Translations under genes and position numbers: made by a program
In this document: piece by piece, positions 1 through 8,067 of the stretch
How positions within the stretch are numbered: position 1 is the stretch's first letter
Layout: each line of letters begins with the position of its first letter
Assembly (NCBI RefSeq): GCF_003391395.1
Contig: NZ_CP024190.1
Location: 930,001-994,000 of the forward strand
Direction: 5' to 3'
Origin: Mycobacterium marinum
GTDB taxonomy: Bacteria; Actinomycetota; Actinomycetes; Mycobacteriales; Mycobacteriaceae
Length of the DNA stretch: 64,000 nt
The notes under the pieces: generated by a model
Database searches by the model: none
What the model was told of the DNA's origin: nothing
The model's input: the letters and a program-made list of their open reading frames with translations, nothing else

Positions 1-356
1 ATGTCAGCGAACTTGCGCTCGTCGTGGGCAAGTTGATTCTCACTGAGCGTCAAGCCGATGACGTTGACGTCGTACTCCTCGATCGCGTGGCGCATGGTCG
101 AGCCCCAGCCGCAGCCGATGTCGAGCAGCGTCATGCCGGGCTCGAGGTTGAGCTTGTCCAGTGAAAGTTTGCGCTTGGCGTACTGAGCCTGTTCCAGCGT
201 CATGTCGGGACGCTCGAAGTAGGCACAGCTGTAGGTCATCGATGAATCGAGGAAAAGCTTGAAGAACTCGTTTGAGCGGTCGTAGTGCGATTGGACCGCC
301 TCGACGGGTGGCGAGAGCTGGTCCGGAAGAGAAGGTTGGTCGCCCCTTTTCCCCAT
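1..356 (-). CDS. cmaA2: Cyclopropane mycolic acid synthase, 5' part (cmaA2-like)
   Basis: S-adenosylmethionine-dependent methyltransferase of the mycolic acid cyclopropane synthase family, which modifies double bonds of meromycolate chains on AcpM in the cytosol. About 118 N-terminal residues are visible; the rest lies beyond the left edge. The SAM-binding motif LLDIGCGWGS and the family stretches SHYDRSNEFFKLFLD and MTYSCAYFERPDMTLEQAQ are readable. The start is the ATG at 356 (MGKRGDQPSLPDQ), 22 bp downstream of the stop of the next gene, so it is probably the distal gene of a serB1-dehydratase-cmaA2 operon. The wording matches CmaA2 as I remember it more closely than the MmaA paralogues, and the neighbours agree with the Rv0503c position. 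Specificity within the family cannot be proven from this fragment. Confidence 0.88.
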   Translation of the reverse strand, partial: MGKRGDQPSLPDQLSPPVEAVQSHYDRSNEFFKLFLDSSMTYSCAYFERPDMTLEQAQYAKRKLSLDKLNLEPGMTLLDIGCGWGSTMRHAIEEYDVNVIGLTLSENQLAHDERKFAD

Positions 357-378
357 CAACCGGACCCTACTGGCCCTC

Positions 379-879
379 CTAGATGGATGCAATCGCCGCC
401 ACAGCGGCATCCGCTTCGGCCTCGTGATGGGCCGCTTCGCCCAACATCGTGACCACACTCGTCACCACCGGCTTGCCCTCGTCGTCGGTGACCTCGCTGC
501 GGATTTCGGCTATCACCGTCCCGTGAGACTCCAGGACAGAGTCGAGATAGGTGTGGAAGTACAGCTTGTCGCCGGTCACGATGGGCCGGTAGAAGCGGAA
601 CTTCTGGTCCCGATGGAAGACCCGGGCGATGTTGATCGGAATATCGAATTTATTGAAGATCTCCAGCTGCACCCGACGCCCTGCAATTGCCAGGAAGGTC
701 AACGGGGCGACCAGCTCGGGGTAACCCAACTCGGCTGCGGCTGCCTCATCGGAGTGCGATGGGTGCTCGTCTTGGATCGCGGTTGCGAATTCCCGGATCT
801 TCTCGCGGCCGACCACGAAGTAGTCCGGTGCCTGGTAGTGCTTGCCGATGAGTCCTGCGGCTTCTGGGGGGACTGTCAT
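379..879 (-). CDS. Hot-dog fold dehydratase-like protein (UPF0336/MaoC-N type, Rv0504c-like)
   Basis: 166-residue protein of the small single hot-dog family that includes HadA and HadC, the partner subunits of the FAS-II (3R)-hydroxyacyl-ACP dehydratase. Visible family stretches are LIGKHYQAPDYFVVGREKIREFA at the N-terminus, the HPSHSDE segment, PELVAPLTFLA, and the VFHRDQKFRFYRPIVTGDKL core. It lacks the catalytic Asp/His hydratase motif of MaoC-C domains, as expected of the non-catalytic, substrate-binding member. It sits between serB1 and cmaA2 on the same strand, 44 bp from serB1. A role in fatty or mycolic acid metabolism is inferred from family and context; its catalytic partner is not in the window. 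Confidence 0.85.
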   Translation of the reverse strand: MTVPPEAAGLIGKHYQAPDYFVVGREKIREFATAIQDEHPSHSDEAAAAELGYPELVAPLTFLAIAGRRVQLEIFNKFDIPINIARVFHRDQKFRFYRPIVTGDKLYFHTYLDSVLESHGTVIAEIRSEVTDDEGKPVVTSVVTMLGEAAHHEAEADAAVAAIASI

Positions 880-923
880 GCCCTTTGCTCTCTGCTCGAA
901 TATATGCTCAGCGGCGCAGCCTA

Positions 924-1835
924 TCAGCGTGATTGCCGTCGAGACGCCAGAGCTGCCAACGCGCCGCCCGCCGCGCCCAGCGCAAGGGCCGAAGGCACCC
1001 CAATCCGGGCGGCTTTACGAGCGGTGCGGAAGTCCCGGATTTCCCATCCTCGTTCGCGGGCCAAGCTACGTAACCGGGCGTCGGGGTTGATGGCGACTGC
1101 GGTGCCCACCAGCGACAGCATTGGCACGTCGTTGTAGCTATCCGAATATGCGGTGCAGCGTTTGAGGTTCAGACCCTCCCGGATCGCCAGCGAGCGCACC
1201 GCATGAGCCTTGCCGGTGCCGTGCAGGATCTCACCGACCAGCCGTCCGGTGAACACCCCGTCGACGGACTCCGCAACGGTGCCCAGTGCGCCGGTCAGCC
1301 CCAGCCGGCGGGCGATGGTCGCGGCGAGCTCGTAGGGCGTGGCCGTGATCAGCCACACCTGCTGGCCGGCATCAAGATGCATCTGCGCAAGCTCACGGGT
1401 GCCAGGCCAGATCTTGTCCGCGATGATCTCGTCATAGATCTCCTCGCCGAGGTTCAGCAGTTCCTCGACCGAGCGGCCTTCGATGAAGGCGAGTGCTTTG
1501 CGGCGGCCGGCGGCGACGTCTTCGCTGTTTTCGGTGCCGAGCAGCTGGAACTTGGCCTGGGCATAGACGAAGCCCAGCACGTCGCGGTAGGTGAAGTAGT
1601 GTCGGGCGGCCAGGCCCCGGCCGAAGTGCACCGCAGACGAGCCCTGCACCAGGGTGTTGTCCACGTCGAAGAATGCGGCGGCGGTCAGATCGACCGGCGG
1701 CTGCGGGTCAGCGGCCGAGCCTTCGGTGGGGATCGGCATATCCGCTAGCGCTCGGGTGGCGCTGGCATTCTCGGCCAGCGACTCCAGGTCAAAATGACTG
1801 CCGCCGCTCGAGCTGCCCAGGTCAGAGGAAGCCAT
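924..1835 (-). CDS. serB1: HAD-superfamily phosphoserine phosphatase-like hydrolase (SerB1)
   Basis: 303-residue HAD-IB hydrolase. HAD motif I is AAFFDVDNTLVQGSS (nucleophile and acid/base Asp, around residue 57), motif II is VWLITATPYELA, and the Lys/Asp motifs lie in CTAYSDSYNDVPMLSLVG, which carries the metal-binding aspartates. The C-terminus ends in a hydrophobic Ala/Gly-rich stretch (VPSALALGAAGGALAALAS) followed by arginines, so it may be membrane-anchored at the tail. The start is ATG 1835, preceded by a clear GGGAGG ribosome-binding site. The phosphoserine assignment is inherited from the mycobacterial annotation. The family also hydrolyses other small phosphomonoesters, so the substrate is uncertain. 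First gene of the leftward cluster with the dehydratase-like gene and cmaA2. Confidence 0.88.
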   Translation of the reverse strand: MASSDLGSSSGGSHFDLESLAENASATRALADMPIPTEGSAADPQPPVDLTAAAFFDVDNTLVQGSSAVHFGRGLAARHYFTYRDVLGFVYAQAKFQLLGTENSEDVAAGRRKALAFIEGRSVEELLNLGEEIYDEIIADKIWPGTRELAQMHLDAGQQVWLITATPYELAATIARRLGLTGALGTVAESVDGVFTGRLVGEILHGTGKAHAVRSLAIREGLNLKRCTAYSDSYNDVPMLSLVGTAVAINPDARLRSLARERGWEIRDFRTARKAARIGVPSALALGAAGGALAALASRRQSR

Positions 1836-2011
1836 CAGAAACCTCCCGGAATCGCGGTACCGGCCGATGACTTGCTGCGGCCGATCTCAACCCTATCCGG
1901 CAACGGTTGGCAACCGTCCGAGCTACCTGGGGGACAGCTAACGCTGGCCGGTAAACAGTGCGGCGGATAGCCGAGATTTCGATCTGGCGATGCGCACCGA
2001 TCTACCCGTTC

Positions 2012-2017
2012 TAGAGT
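2012..2017 (+). promoter_or_regulatory. Candidate -10 element giving a leaderless transcript
   Basis: TAGAGT matches the mycobacterial TANNNT -10 consensus and ends 6 bp before the GTG at 2024. A start site 6-8 bp downstream of a -10 would fall on or next to the start codon. No Shine-Dalgarno sequence is visible between them. Leaderless GTG or ATG transcripts are common in mycobacteria. Inference from sequence only. Confidence 0.45.
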
Positions 2018-2023
2018 AAATCC

Positions 2024-2626
2024 GTGGATGACGGACTCGGGTTACGAGTCAACCGCCGGACGTTCGTGGGTACCTCCGTTGCGGTGGGGGGCGCCGTCGC
2101 GGCTGTCACGGCCATCCCCGGATCCGAACGCGTCCACCAGGGCGATGGCCACACCGCTGTGGTGCGCCTTCAGATCAATGGTGAGCATCGGGAGATCGCC
2201 GTCGATAACCGCACCAGCTTGCTGGACATGCTGCGGGAGCGAGCGGGGCTGCCGGGAACGAAGAAGGGCTGCGATCAGGGCGCATGCGGGTCGTGCACGG
2301 TGCTGGTTGACGGTCGCCGCATCAACTCCTGCCTGGCTCTGGCGGTCATGCACGACGGCGCACAGATCACCACGATCGAGGGGCTAACCGGTTCGGCCGG
2401 CCCGGACGGCCGGCTGCATCCGCTGCAGCAAGCCTTCATCGATGAGGACGCGTTGCAGTGCGGGTACTGCACCCCCGGGCAGATCATGTCCGGCGTCGCG
2501 TGTATCGCCGAAGGTCACGCGGGTTCACCCGCGGAAATACGCGAGTGGATGAGTGGCAATCTCTGTCGGTGCGGTGCCTACCCGAACATCGTCAAAGCCG
2601 TCGCATCGGTGGCTCGAGACGACTAA
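2024..2626 (+). CDS. 2Fe-2S subunit of a molybdenum hydroxylase (PaoA/YagT-like), Tat-like signal
   Basis: 200 residues. The N-terminus holds a twin-arginine-like signal (VNRRTFVGTSVAVGGAVAAV). Residues about 45 onward form the plant-type 2Fe-2S domain with GCDQGACGSCTVLVDG and a further Cys in INSCLAL. The C-terminal helical 2Fe-2S domain follows with CGYCTPGQIMSG and GNLCRCGAYPNI. This is the electron-transfer subunit of the xanthine oxidase family. A signal on this subunit is typical of the exported aldehyde oxidoreductase PaoABC of E. coli, where the complex rides on PaoA. It is the first gene of a three-gene operon, 3 bp before the FAD subunit. The GTG start keeps the signal. The true substrate (an aromatic aldehyde or other compound) is not determined. 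Confidence 0.88.
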   Translation: MDDGLGLRVNRRTFVGTSVAVGGAVAAVTAIPGSERVHQGDGHTAVVRLQINGEHREIAVDNRTSLLDMLRERAGLPGTKKGCDQGACGSCTVLVDGRRINSCLALAVMHDGAQITTIEGLTGSAGPDGRLHPLQQAFIDEDALQCGYCTPGQIMSGVACIAEGHAGSPAEIREWMSGNLCRCGAYPNIVKAVASVARDD

Positions 2627-2629
2627 TCC

Positions 2630-3607
2630 GTGTTTCCGTTTCGCTACAGCAAGGCCTCCGACGAGCAGTCCGCGTTGCGGGCAGCCGCGGCCGGTGGCCG
2701 CTACATAGCCGGCGGTACCACTCTGGTCGACCTGATGCGTGAGACGGTCGAACGTCCCGATTCGTTGGTGGATATCAATGCGCTGCCCTACCAGTCGATC
2801 GACGTGGCGCCCGGAGTGATCCGTGTTGGATCCCTGGTGCGAATGTCGGATCTGGCGGCTCATCCCGTTGTCCGGCAACAAGTTCCGATGGTCAGCCAAG
2901 CCTTGGAGCTCAGCGCTTCGGCGCAGTTGCGCAATATGGCATCGATCGGCGGCAATCTGTTGCAGCGCCCGAGGTGCCTGTATTTCCGCGACGTCTCGGC
3001 CGCATGTAACCGACGTGGTCCCGATGCCGGCTGTGCGGCCATCGAGGGCCGCAACCGAACGCACGCAATCTTCGGCACCAACCAACACTGTTGCGCAACC
3101 CATCCCTCCGACCTCGCGGTGGCATTGGTGGCACTAGACGCCGTTGTGCTGACTCGCCAGATCGCTGGACATCGGAGGTTTGGGCTCGCGGAGTTATATC
3201 GCCAACCGGGTGACTCTCCGCACCGGGAACACAACCTGCACCCGGGTGAGCTGCTGGTCGCCATCGAGATTCCGGTCGGGCCCCAGCTGCACCGGTCCGG
3301 ATATCTCAAGGTACGCGACCGTGAGTCGTACCAGTTCGCACTGGTGTCTGCAGCCGTGGCACTCGACATCGCCGCCGGCACCATACGCACCGCGAGGGTA
3401 GCCGCCGGCGGGGTGGGCACCGTGCCGTGGCGCCTGCCGGCGGTCGAAGCCGCGCTTCGGGGCCGCCCACCGGATGCGGATCTGTTCCGCCGCGCCGCCG
3501 CGCTCTCGGCCATTGGGGCAAAACCCTTGAGCGAGAACCGCTTCAAGGTAGAGCTGCTCAAGCGTGTCGTCGAAAAGCAGCTGGCGGTCGTGGCGGAAAT
3601 GCCATGA
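2630..3607 (+). CDS. FAD-binding subunit of a molybdenum hydroxylase (PaoB/YagS-like) with extra 4Fe-4S site
   Basis: 325 residues. The FAD domain shows GGRYIAGGTTLVDLM and ASIGGNLLQRPRC. Between them and the C-terminal CODH-type FAD domain lies a cysteine-bearing insert: Cys in RPRCLYFRD, AACNRRG, DAGCAAI and NQHCCATHPSDLAVAL. This four-cysteine arrangement is the additional 4Fe-4S cluster site known in PaoB-type subunits and absent from ordinary xanthine dehydrogenase FAD subunits. The start is GTG 2630, 3 bp after the 2Fe-2S gene. Its stop overlaps the start of the molybdopterin subunit by 4 bp (ATGA), so translation is probably coupled. It passes electrons between the Mo-bearing subunit and the 2Fe-2S subunit. 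Confidence 0.87.
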   Translation: MFPFRYSKASDEQSALRAAAAGGRYIAGGTTLVDLMRETVERPDSLVDINALPYQSIDVAPGVIRVGSLVRMSDLAAHPVVRQQVPMVSQALELSASAQLRNMASIGGNLLQRPRCLYFRDVSAACNRRGPDAGCAAIEGRNRTHAIFGTNQHCCATHPSDLAVALVALDAVVLTRQIAGHRRFGLAELYRQPGDSPHREHNLHPGELLVAIEIPVGPQLHRSGYLKVRDRESYQFALVSAAVALDIAAGTIRTARVAAGGVGTVPWRLPAVEAALRGRPPDADLFRRAAALSAIGAKPLSENRFKVELLKRVVEKQLAVVAEMP

Positions 3608-5781
3608 CCCACGCCTTCTCCGCCGCCGGAGGCATCAGTGGCCAGCCGATCAACCGGGTGGACGGCCCGCTGAAGGTGACCGGAAAAGCCCGCTACGCGG
3701 CCGACCACCCGATTCCCGGGTTGGTGTATGCGGCGTTGGTCTGCAGCACGGTGGCGCGCGGTGCCGTCGACCACATCGCCACCGGAGCTGCCCTGCGCCA
3801 GCCTGGCGTGCTTGCGGTGCTCACCGATTTCACCGGGGTGCGTCTGCCCTTCAACACCGGCCAGGTCTTCTTCTTTGGACAGCCGATCGCCGTGGTGGTC
3901 GCCACCACCCATGAGGCTGCGGCGCACGCGGTATCGCTGGTCGACGTCAGCTACTCAACGTGGCCGCAGCTAACCGACATCGATGCGCCGCAGGCAGTCA
4001 GCTATCCAGGCCGACTCATCGCCGACTACGTTCGCGGCACCCCCGATCAGGTGATGGTCCGCGCTGCGGTGATCAGCGACCTCAATTTCAGCATCGCCCG
4101 CAACAACCACAACGCGGTGGAATTGCCCGCCACCATCGCCAAATGGGATGGCGACCGGCTCACACTCTGGGACAAGGTCCAACACATCAACGGAGCGCGG
4201 CGGTCCTATGCCCTGGCATTCGGGATGTCCGAAGAGCGGGTGCGGCTGATCTCGCCATTTGTTGGTGGCGCGTTCGGTAGCGCCGGCCGCATGTGGCCGC
4301 ATCAACTGCTGACCGCGTTCGCCGCGCGCCGAATGCAGCTGCCGGTCAAGCTGGTGCTGACGCGAAAACAGATGTACAGCTCGGTCGGTTTCCGGCCCAC
4401 CAGCCGCCAACGCATGGCGATCGGCGCAGACCACTCCGGGCGCCTGATGGCGATGATCCACGAAGGGCGCACGGAAACCGCGCAGTACGGCATCTATGAA
4501 GACGGAATCGTACGCAGCCCGCAGCTGATGTACCAGGTCCCCAACATGAGTTCGACATACCGCGTGGTGCCACTCGATATCAACCTGCCGTGGTTCATGC
4601 GGGGACCCGGTGCGGTCACCGGAACGTATGCGCTCGAGTCCACCATGGACGATCTCGCGCACCGCCTGGGCATCGACCCCATCGAGTTGCGCTTGCGCAA
4701 CGAACCTCGAATCGACCAGATCAACGGCTTGCCCTTTTCCACCAGGCGGCTGGTCGATTGCATCAAGCAGGGCTCCACCGACTTCGGCTGGCACCGCCGA
4801 AACAGCACCCCCGGAGCCAACCGCGACGGCGATTCCTTTGTCGGTATCGGGATGGCGACCGCGGCGTATTTCACCTATCGCAGTAAGTGCGCGGCAATCG
4901 CAAGGATCTCGGCGGACGGCACTGCCGAGGTGTGCAGCGCCGCCAGCGACATGGGACCGGGGACCTACACCTCGATGACCCAGATTGCCGCGGATGCGCT
5001 GGGCCTGCCGTTGCAGCGGGTGCGATTCTCGCTTGGCGACAGCCGCTTCCCGCCGGCGCCGGCGCACTCGGCCTCGCGGACTACGGCAAGCGTGGGCTCG
5101 GCTGTGTTCACTGTCGCAAATATGCTGCGCGACAAGTTCATTCGTGCGGCCGTGACTGACCCGCAATCGCCGCTGGCAGGCCTGCGCCCGGAAGACGTGC
5201 TGGTAACCAACGGCCACATGTTTTCCACGGTCGCCACGGACGGGCCGGCGCGGGGCGAGTCGTATCAGGATCTGCTGCGCAGGCGTGGCTGGCCAGCCCT
5301 GGAATCCGAACAGACGTGGACACCCGATGATGCCGACAAGCGATACTCCACCTACGCCTACGGAGCCGTATTCGCCGAAGTCGCCATCGATGCGTTGCTG
5401 CCCACGGTGCGGATCCGCCGCATCTACGCCTGCTACGACGCGGGCCGGGTGATCAATCCCAAACTCGCGCACAGCCAGGCAATCGGAGGCATGATCGGCG
5501 GAATAGGCATGGCTCTGTTGGAAGGGACCGAGTTGGATTACCGAGACGGTCGCGTCGTTAACGCGAACATCTCGGATTACCTGGTCCCGGTCAACGCCGA
5601 CGTTGCGGCGCTGGACGCAAGTTTTCTGCCCGCACAGGACAGCATCGCCGACCCGATCGGGGTGAAGGGACTCGGCGAGTTGGTGATCATCGCGGTGCCC
5701 GCGGCGATCGCCAATGCGGTATTCAATGCCACCGGAAAACGGGTCACCGACTTGCCGATCAGGGTCGAGCAGCTGCTCTGA
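3604..5781 (+). CDS. Molybdopterin-binding catalytic subunit of a molybdenum hydroxylase (PaoC/YagR-like)
   Basis: 725 residues, close to the PaoC length. The N-terminus (GQPINRVDGPLKVTGKARYA) is the standard start of the xanthine oxidase large subunit. Cofactor-binding stretches follow: SPFVGGAFGSAG, MRGPGAVTGTYALESTMDD and the Mo-domain loop with ASRTTASVGSAVF. The C-terminal VKGLGELVIIAVPAAIANAV holds the expected catalytic glutamate. It oxidises an aldehyde or N-heterocycle using Mo-cytosine-dinucleotide-type cofactor and water. An upstream in-frame start exists, but ATG 3604 gives the family N-terminus and the 4-bp overlap with the FAD gene. No XdhC/PaoD-type maturation gene is seen in the window. 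Confidence 0.9.
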   Translation: MTHAFSAAGGISGQPINRVDGPLKVTGKARYAADHPIPGLVYAALVCSTVARGAVDHIATGAALRQPGVLAVLTDFTGVRLPFNTGQVFFFGQPIAVVVATTHEAAAHAVSLVDVSYSTWPQLTDIDAPQAVSYPGRLIADYVRGTPDQVMVRAAVISDLNFSIARNNHNAVELPATIAKWDGDRLTLWDKVQHINGARRSYALAFGMSEERVRLISPFVGGAFGSAGRMWPHQLLTAFAARRMQLPVKLVLTRKQMYSSVGFRPTSRQRMAIGADHSGRLMAMIHEGRTETAQYGIYEDGIVRSPQLMYQVPNMSSTYRVVPLDINLPWFMRGPGAVTGTYALESTMDDLAHRLGIDPIELRLRNEPRIDQINGLPFSTRRLVDCIKQGSTDFGWHRRNSTPGANRDGDSFVGIGMATAAYFTYRSKCAAIARISADGTAEVCSAASDMGPGTYTSMTQIAADALGLPLQRVRFSLGDSRFPPAPAHSASRTTASVGSAVFTVANMLRDKFIRAAVTDPQSPLAGLRPEDVLVTNGHMFSTVATDGPARGESYQDLLRRRGWPALESEQTWTPDDADKRYSTYAYGAVFAEVAIDALLPTVRIRRIYACYDAGRVINPKLAHSQAIGGMIGGIGMALLEGTELDYRDGRVVNANISDYLVPVNADVAALDASFLPAQDSIADPIGVKGLGELVIIAVPAAIANAVFNATGKRVTDLPIRVEQLL

Positions 5782-5783
5782 TC

Positions 5784-5799
5784 CGGGCGGGCGAGCCCG
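5784..5799. terminator. Weak hairpin between convergent genes
   Basis: A short GC-rich inverted repeat (CGGGC with GCCCG) lies in the 39-bp gap between the stop of the molybdopterin subunit and the stop of the PE_PGRS gene. There is no T-tract. It could act as a bidirectional stop, but the evidence is weak. Confidence 0.25.
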
Positions 5800-5820
5800 C
5801 GCGCGATTGGTTACCGAGCG

Positions 5821-7566
5821 CTACCCGTGCGCGCCGGGCGCACCGAACAGCAGCCCGCCGGAGCCGCCGGCGCCGCCGGTGCCACCGGACCCGCCGGTCC
5901 CGCCGTCGCCAATCACCTGGGCATCACCACCGTCGCCGCCACCGCCGCTGGCGCCGGAGTGCCTGCCACTACCACCGGTGCCACCGGTGCCGCCGTGCCC
6001 GCCGTTGCCGTATAGCCACCCGCCGGTCCCGCCGCTGCCGCCATCGCCGCCGGCCCCACCGCTGCCTATGGGGCGACCGTGACCATTCCCGCCGGTCCCG
6101 CCGCCGCCGCCAGCGCCGCCGTGGCCGATCAGCAGGCCGCCGTTCGCGCCGGCGCCGCCGGCCCCGCCTGCCCCGCCGTCCCCGCCAGCGCTGGCGGCCC
6201 CACCGGAGCTGTCGCCACCTTCACCGCCTGCGCCGCCGTCGCCGCCTGCGCCGCCGTTGCCCAACAGCCACCCGCTGGCCCCGCCAACGGCGCCCTGGCC
6301 GCCTCGTCCGCCGGCACCGGCGAATCCGTCTGCTGCGCCGCCGTCACCGCCGTCGCCGCCGTCGCCGCCCGCCCCGCCGTCACCCAACAGCCACCCGCCG
6401 GTCCCGCCGACAGCGCCCGCGCCGCCGTCGCCGCCCCCGCTCCCGAACGCGCCGCCGAGGTGGCCGCCGCCACCTTGCCCGCCGTCGCCGCCGGTCCCGC
6501 TGTCGCCCACGAGCCACCCTCCGGACCCGCCGACGGCGCCGGTGCCCCCGGCGCCACCAGCACCGAGGGAGCCGTCAAACCCGCGGTCACCGTCGCCGCC
6601 CTGTCCGCCGGCTCCTCCGGCCCCGCCGTTGCCGAGCAGCCCGGTAGCACCGCCGCTGCCGCCGCTACCGCCGACTCCGCCGTCCACGCCGCCCTCGGAG
6701 CTACCAACGACCCCGCCGGCCCCGCCGATACCGCCGGCTCCACCGTTGCCGTAGAGCCAGCCACCGTGCCCGCCGGCGCCGGCGGGCCCTCCTGCCCCAG
6801 CGGTCGAGGCGAAGTTTTCCCCTCCGCCCTGCCCGCCGTTGCCGCCGGCGCCGCCTTGGCCAAATAGCCCAGTGCCACCGCCGAGACCACCGGTACCCCC
6901 GTGACCGCTGGGAGCGCCGATGGTGCCGCTGCCACCGACGCCGCCGATTCCGCCGGAGCCGCCGGAGCCGTATAGCCAGCCTCCGGTTCCGCCGGCCCCG
7001 CCATCGCCTCCGACCGCGCCGGAACCGGTGGTCGGGCTGTAGCCGGTTCCGCCGGCGCCGCCGTTGCCGATGAGTCCGGCCGCCCCGCCGTTGCCACCGT
7101 CGGGGTTCGCCGCGGTGCCGGTTCCGGCGGCGCCGCCGTTGCCCAAGAGCAGTCCACCGTCGCCGCCGTCCTGTCCAGGGGCACCGGCGGCGCCGTCACC
7201 GATCAGGGGGCGGCCCAACAGGGCTTGGGTGGGGGAGTTGAGCACGCCGAGCAGTTGTTCTTCGATGCCCTGTAGCGGGTTGGTGTTGGCAGCCTCGGCG
7301 GCCGCATAGGAGCTCCCACTGGCGGTCAACGCCTGCACGAACCGTTGGTGCGCCCCGGCCATCTGGGCGCTCAGGGCTTGATAGTCCAGGGCGTGGCCGG
7401 AAAACACCGCCGCCAGTGCGGCTGAGACGTCGTCCGCGCCGGCGGCCGGCACGCCGGTGATCGTGGCGGCGGCGGCCCGGTTGGCGATCTGCAGCGTCGA
7501 GCCGAGATCCGCCAAGTCCGTAGCTGCGCCCGCCAGCAATTCCGGGGCCGCGATCAGATATGACAT
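5821..7566 (-). CDS. PE_PGRS family protein
   Basis: 581 residues. Residues 1-95 are a canonical PE domain starting MSYLIAAPELLAGAATDLAD. A short linker follows, then the hallmark transition LLGRPLIGDGAAGAPGQDGG around residue 120, then a long Gly/Ala/Asn repeat of GGAGG, GGNGG and GG-X units to the C-terminus (GGLLFGAPGAHG). PE_PGRS proteins are mycobacterium-specific and usually exported by ESX-5 to the cell surface. The start is ATG 7566; the longer reading frame upstream has no PE character. It converges on the molybdenum hydroxylase operon. No C-terminal catalytic domain is present. The precise role is unknown. Confidence 0.95.
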   Translation of the reverse strand: MSYLIAAPELLAGAATDLADLGSTLQIANRAAAATITGVPAAGADDVSAALAAVFSGHALDYQALSAQMAGAHQRFVQALTASGSSYAAAEAANTNPLQGIEEQLLGVLNSPTQALLGRPLIGDGAAGAPGQDGGDGGLLLGNGGAAGTGTAANPDGGNGGAAGLIGNGGAGGTGYSPTTGSGAVGGDGGAGGTGGWLYGSGGSGGIGGVGGSGTIGAPSGHGGTGGLGGGTGLFGQGGAGGNGGQGGGENFASTAGAGGPAGAGGHGGWLYGNGGAGGIGGAGGVVGSSEGGVDGGVGGSGGSGGATGLLGNGGAGGAGGQGGDGDRGFDGSLGAGGAGGTGAVGGSGGWLVGDSGTGGDGGQGGGGHLGGAFGSGGGDGGAGAVGGTGGWLLGDGGAGGDGGDGGDGGAADGFAGAGGRGGQGAVGGASGWLLGNGGAGGDGGAGGEGGDSSGGAASAGGDGGAGGAGGAGANGGLLIGHGGAGGGGGTGGNGHGRPIGSGGAGGDGGSGGTGGWLYGNGGHGGTGGTGGSGRHSGASGGGGDGGDAQVIGDGGTGGSGGTGGAGGSGGLLFGAPGAHG

Positions 7567-8067
7567 CGTTTCCTTCGGGCCCGTCAATATCGGATGGGCA
7601 CTGTATCGCTGATTAATAGTGGTAGATGGCAATAACCTATCGGTGCTGGTCGCGAATTTTCGGCGTTCGGCCGATTCCACTAGCCGCGTGACCGTAGGTG
7701 GCGGGTCGGCCGGTCTGGACACCGGGGAGTGTCCTGGCGCCCGTCGGCGTCGTCACCGATATGGCTGTGCCGGTAGAGGCTCACGCAAAATGCGCGATGC
7801 GAAGATCGCTTTCCCTGATATGTCTCGATTCCGTATGTCCGAGACGATCATGCCAAGACGCGAAAGCGTGATTCCAGAACTTCGGTGCCGAAAAAACTTC
7901 GGGACCTGCCATTCAGTGGAAGAGGTCGGCCGACGGGAAACTGCTTTTTGGTCCGGCATATTTTTGCGGCACCGATATGAGTCCGATGGGCTCCGTCGCT
8001 CGCTCGCTCGCTGGCGGGTGGCCGTTCTATCATGCACTTTCGTATCGCCGATAGAAATAGATCGGCA
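7567..8067. other. 501-bp intergenic stretch, no supported gene
   Basis: This region separates the 5' end of the PE_PGRS gene from the 3' end of the nucleotidyltransferase-like gene. It must contain the PE_PGRS promoter. It is less GC-rich than its surroundings. Short frames exist on both strands, but none shows a recognisable domain or a good ribosome-binding site. Confidence 0.5.

Noticed and set aside
6079..6867. Long plus-strand frames opposite the PE_PGRS gene
   Set aside because: They are antisense products of the Gly/Ala repeat composition and have no start signal or domain.
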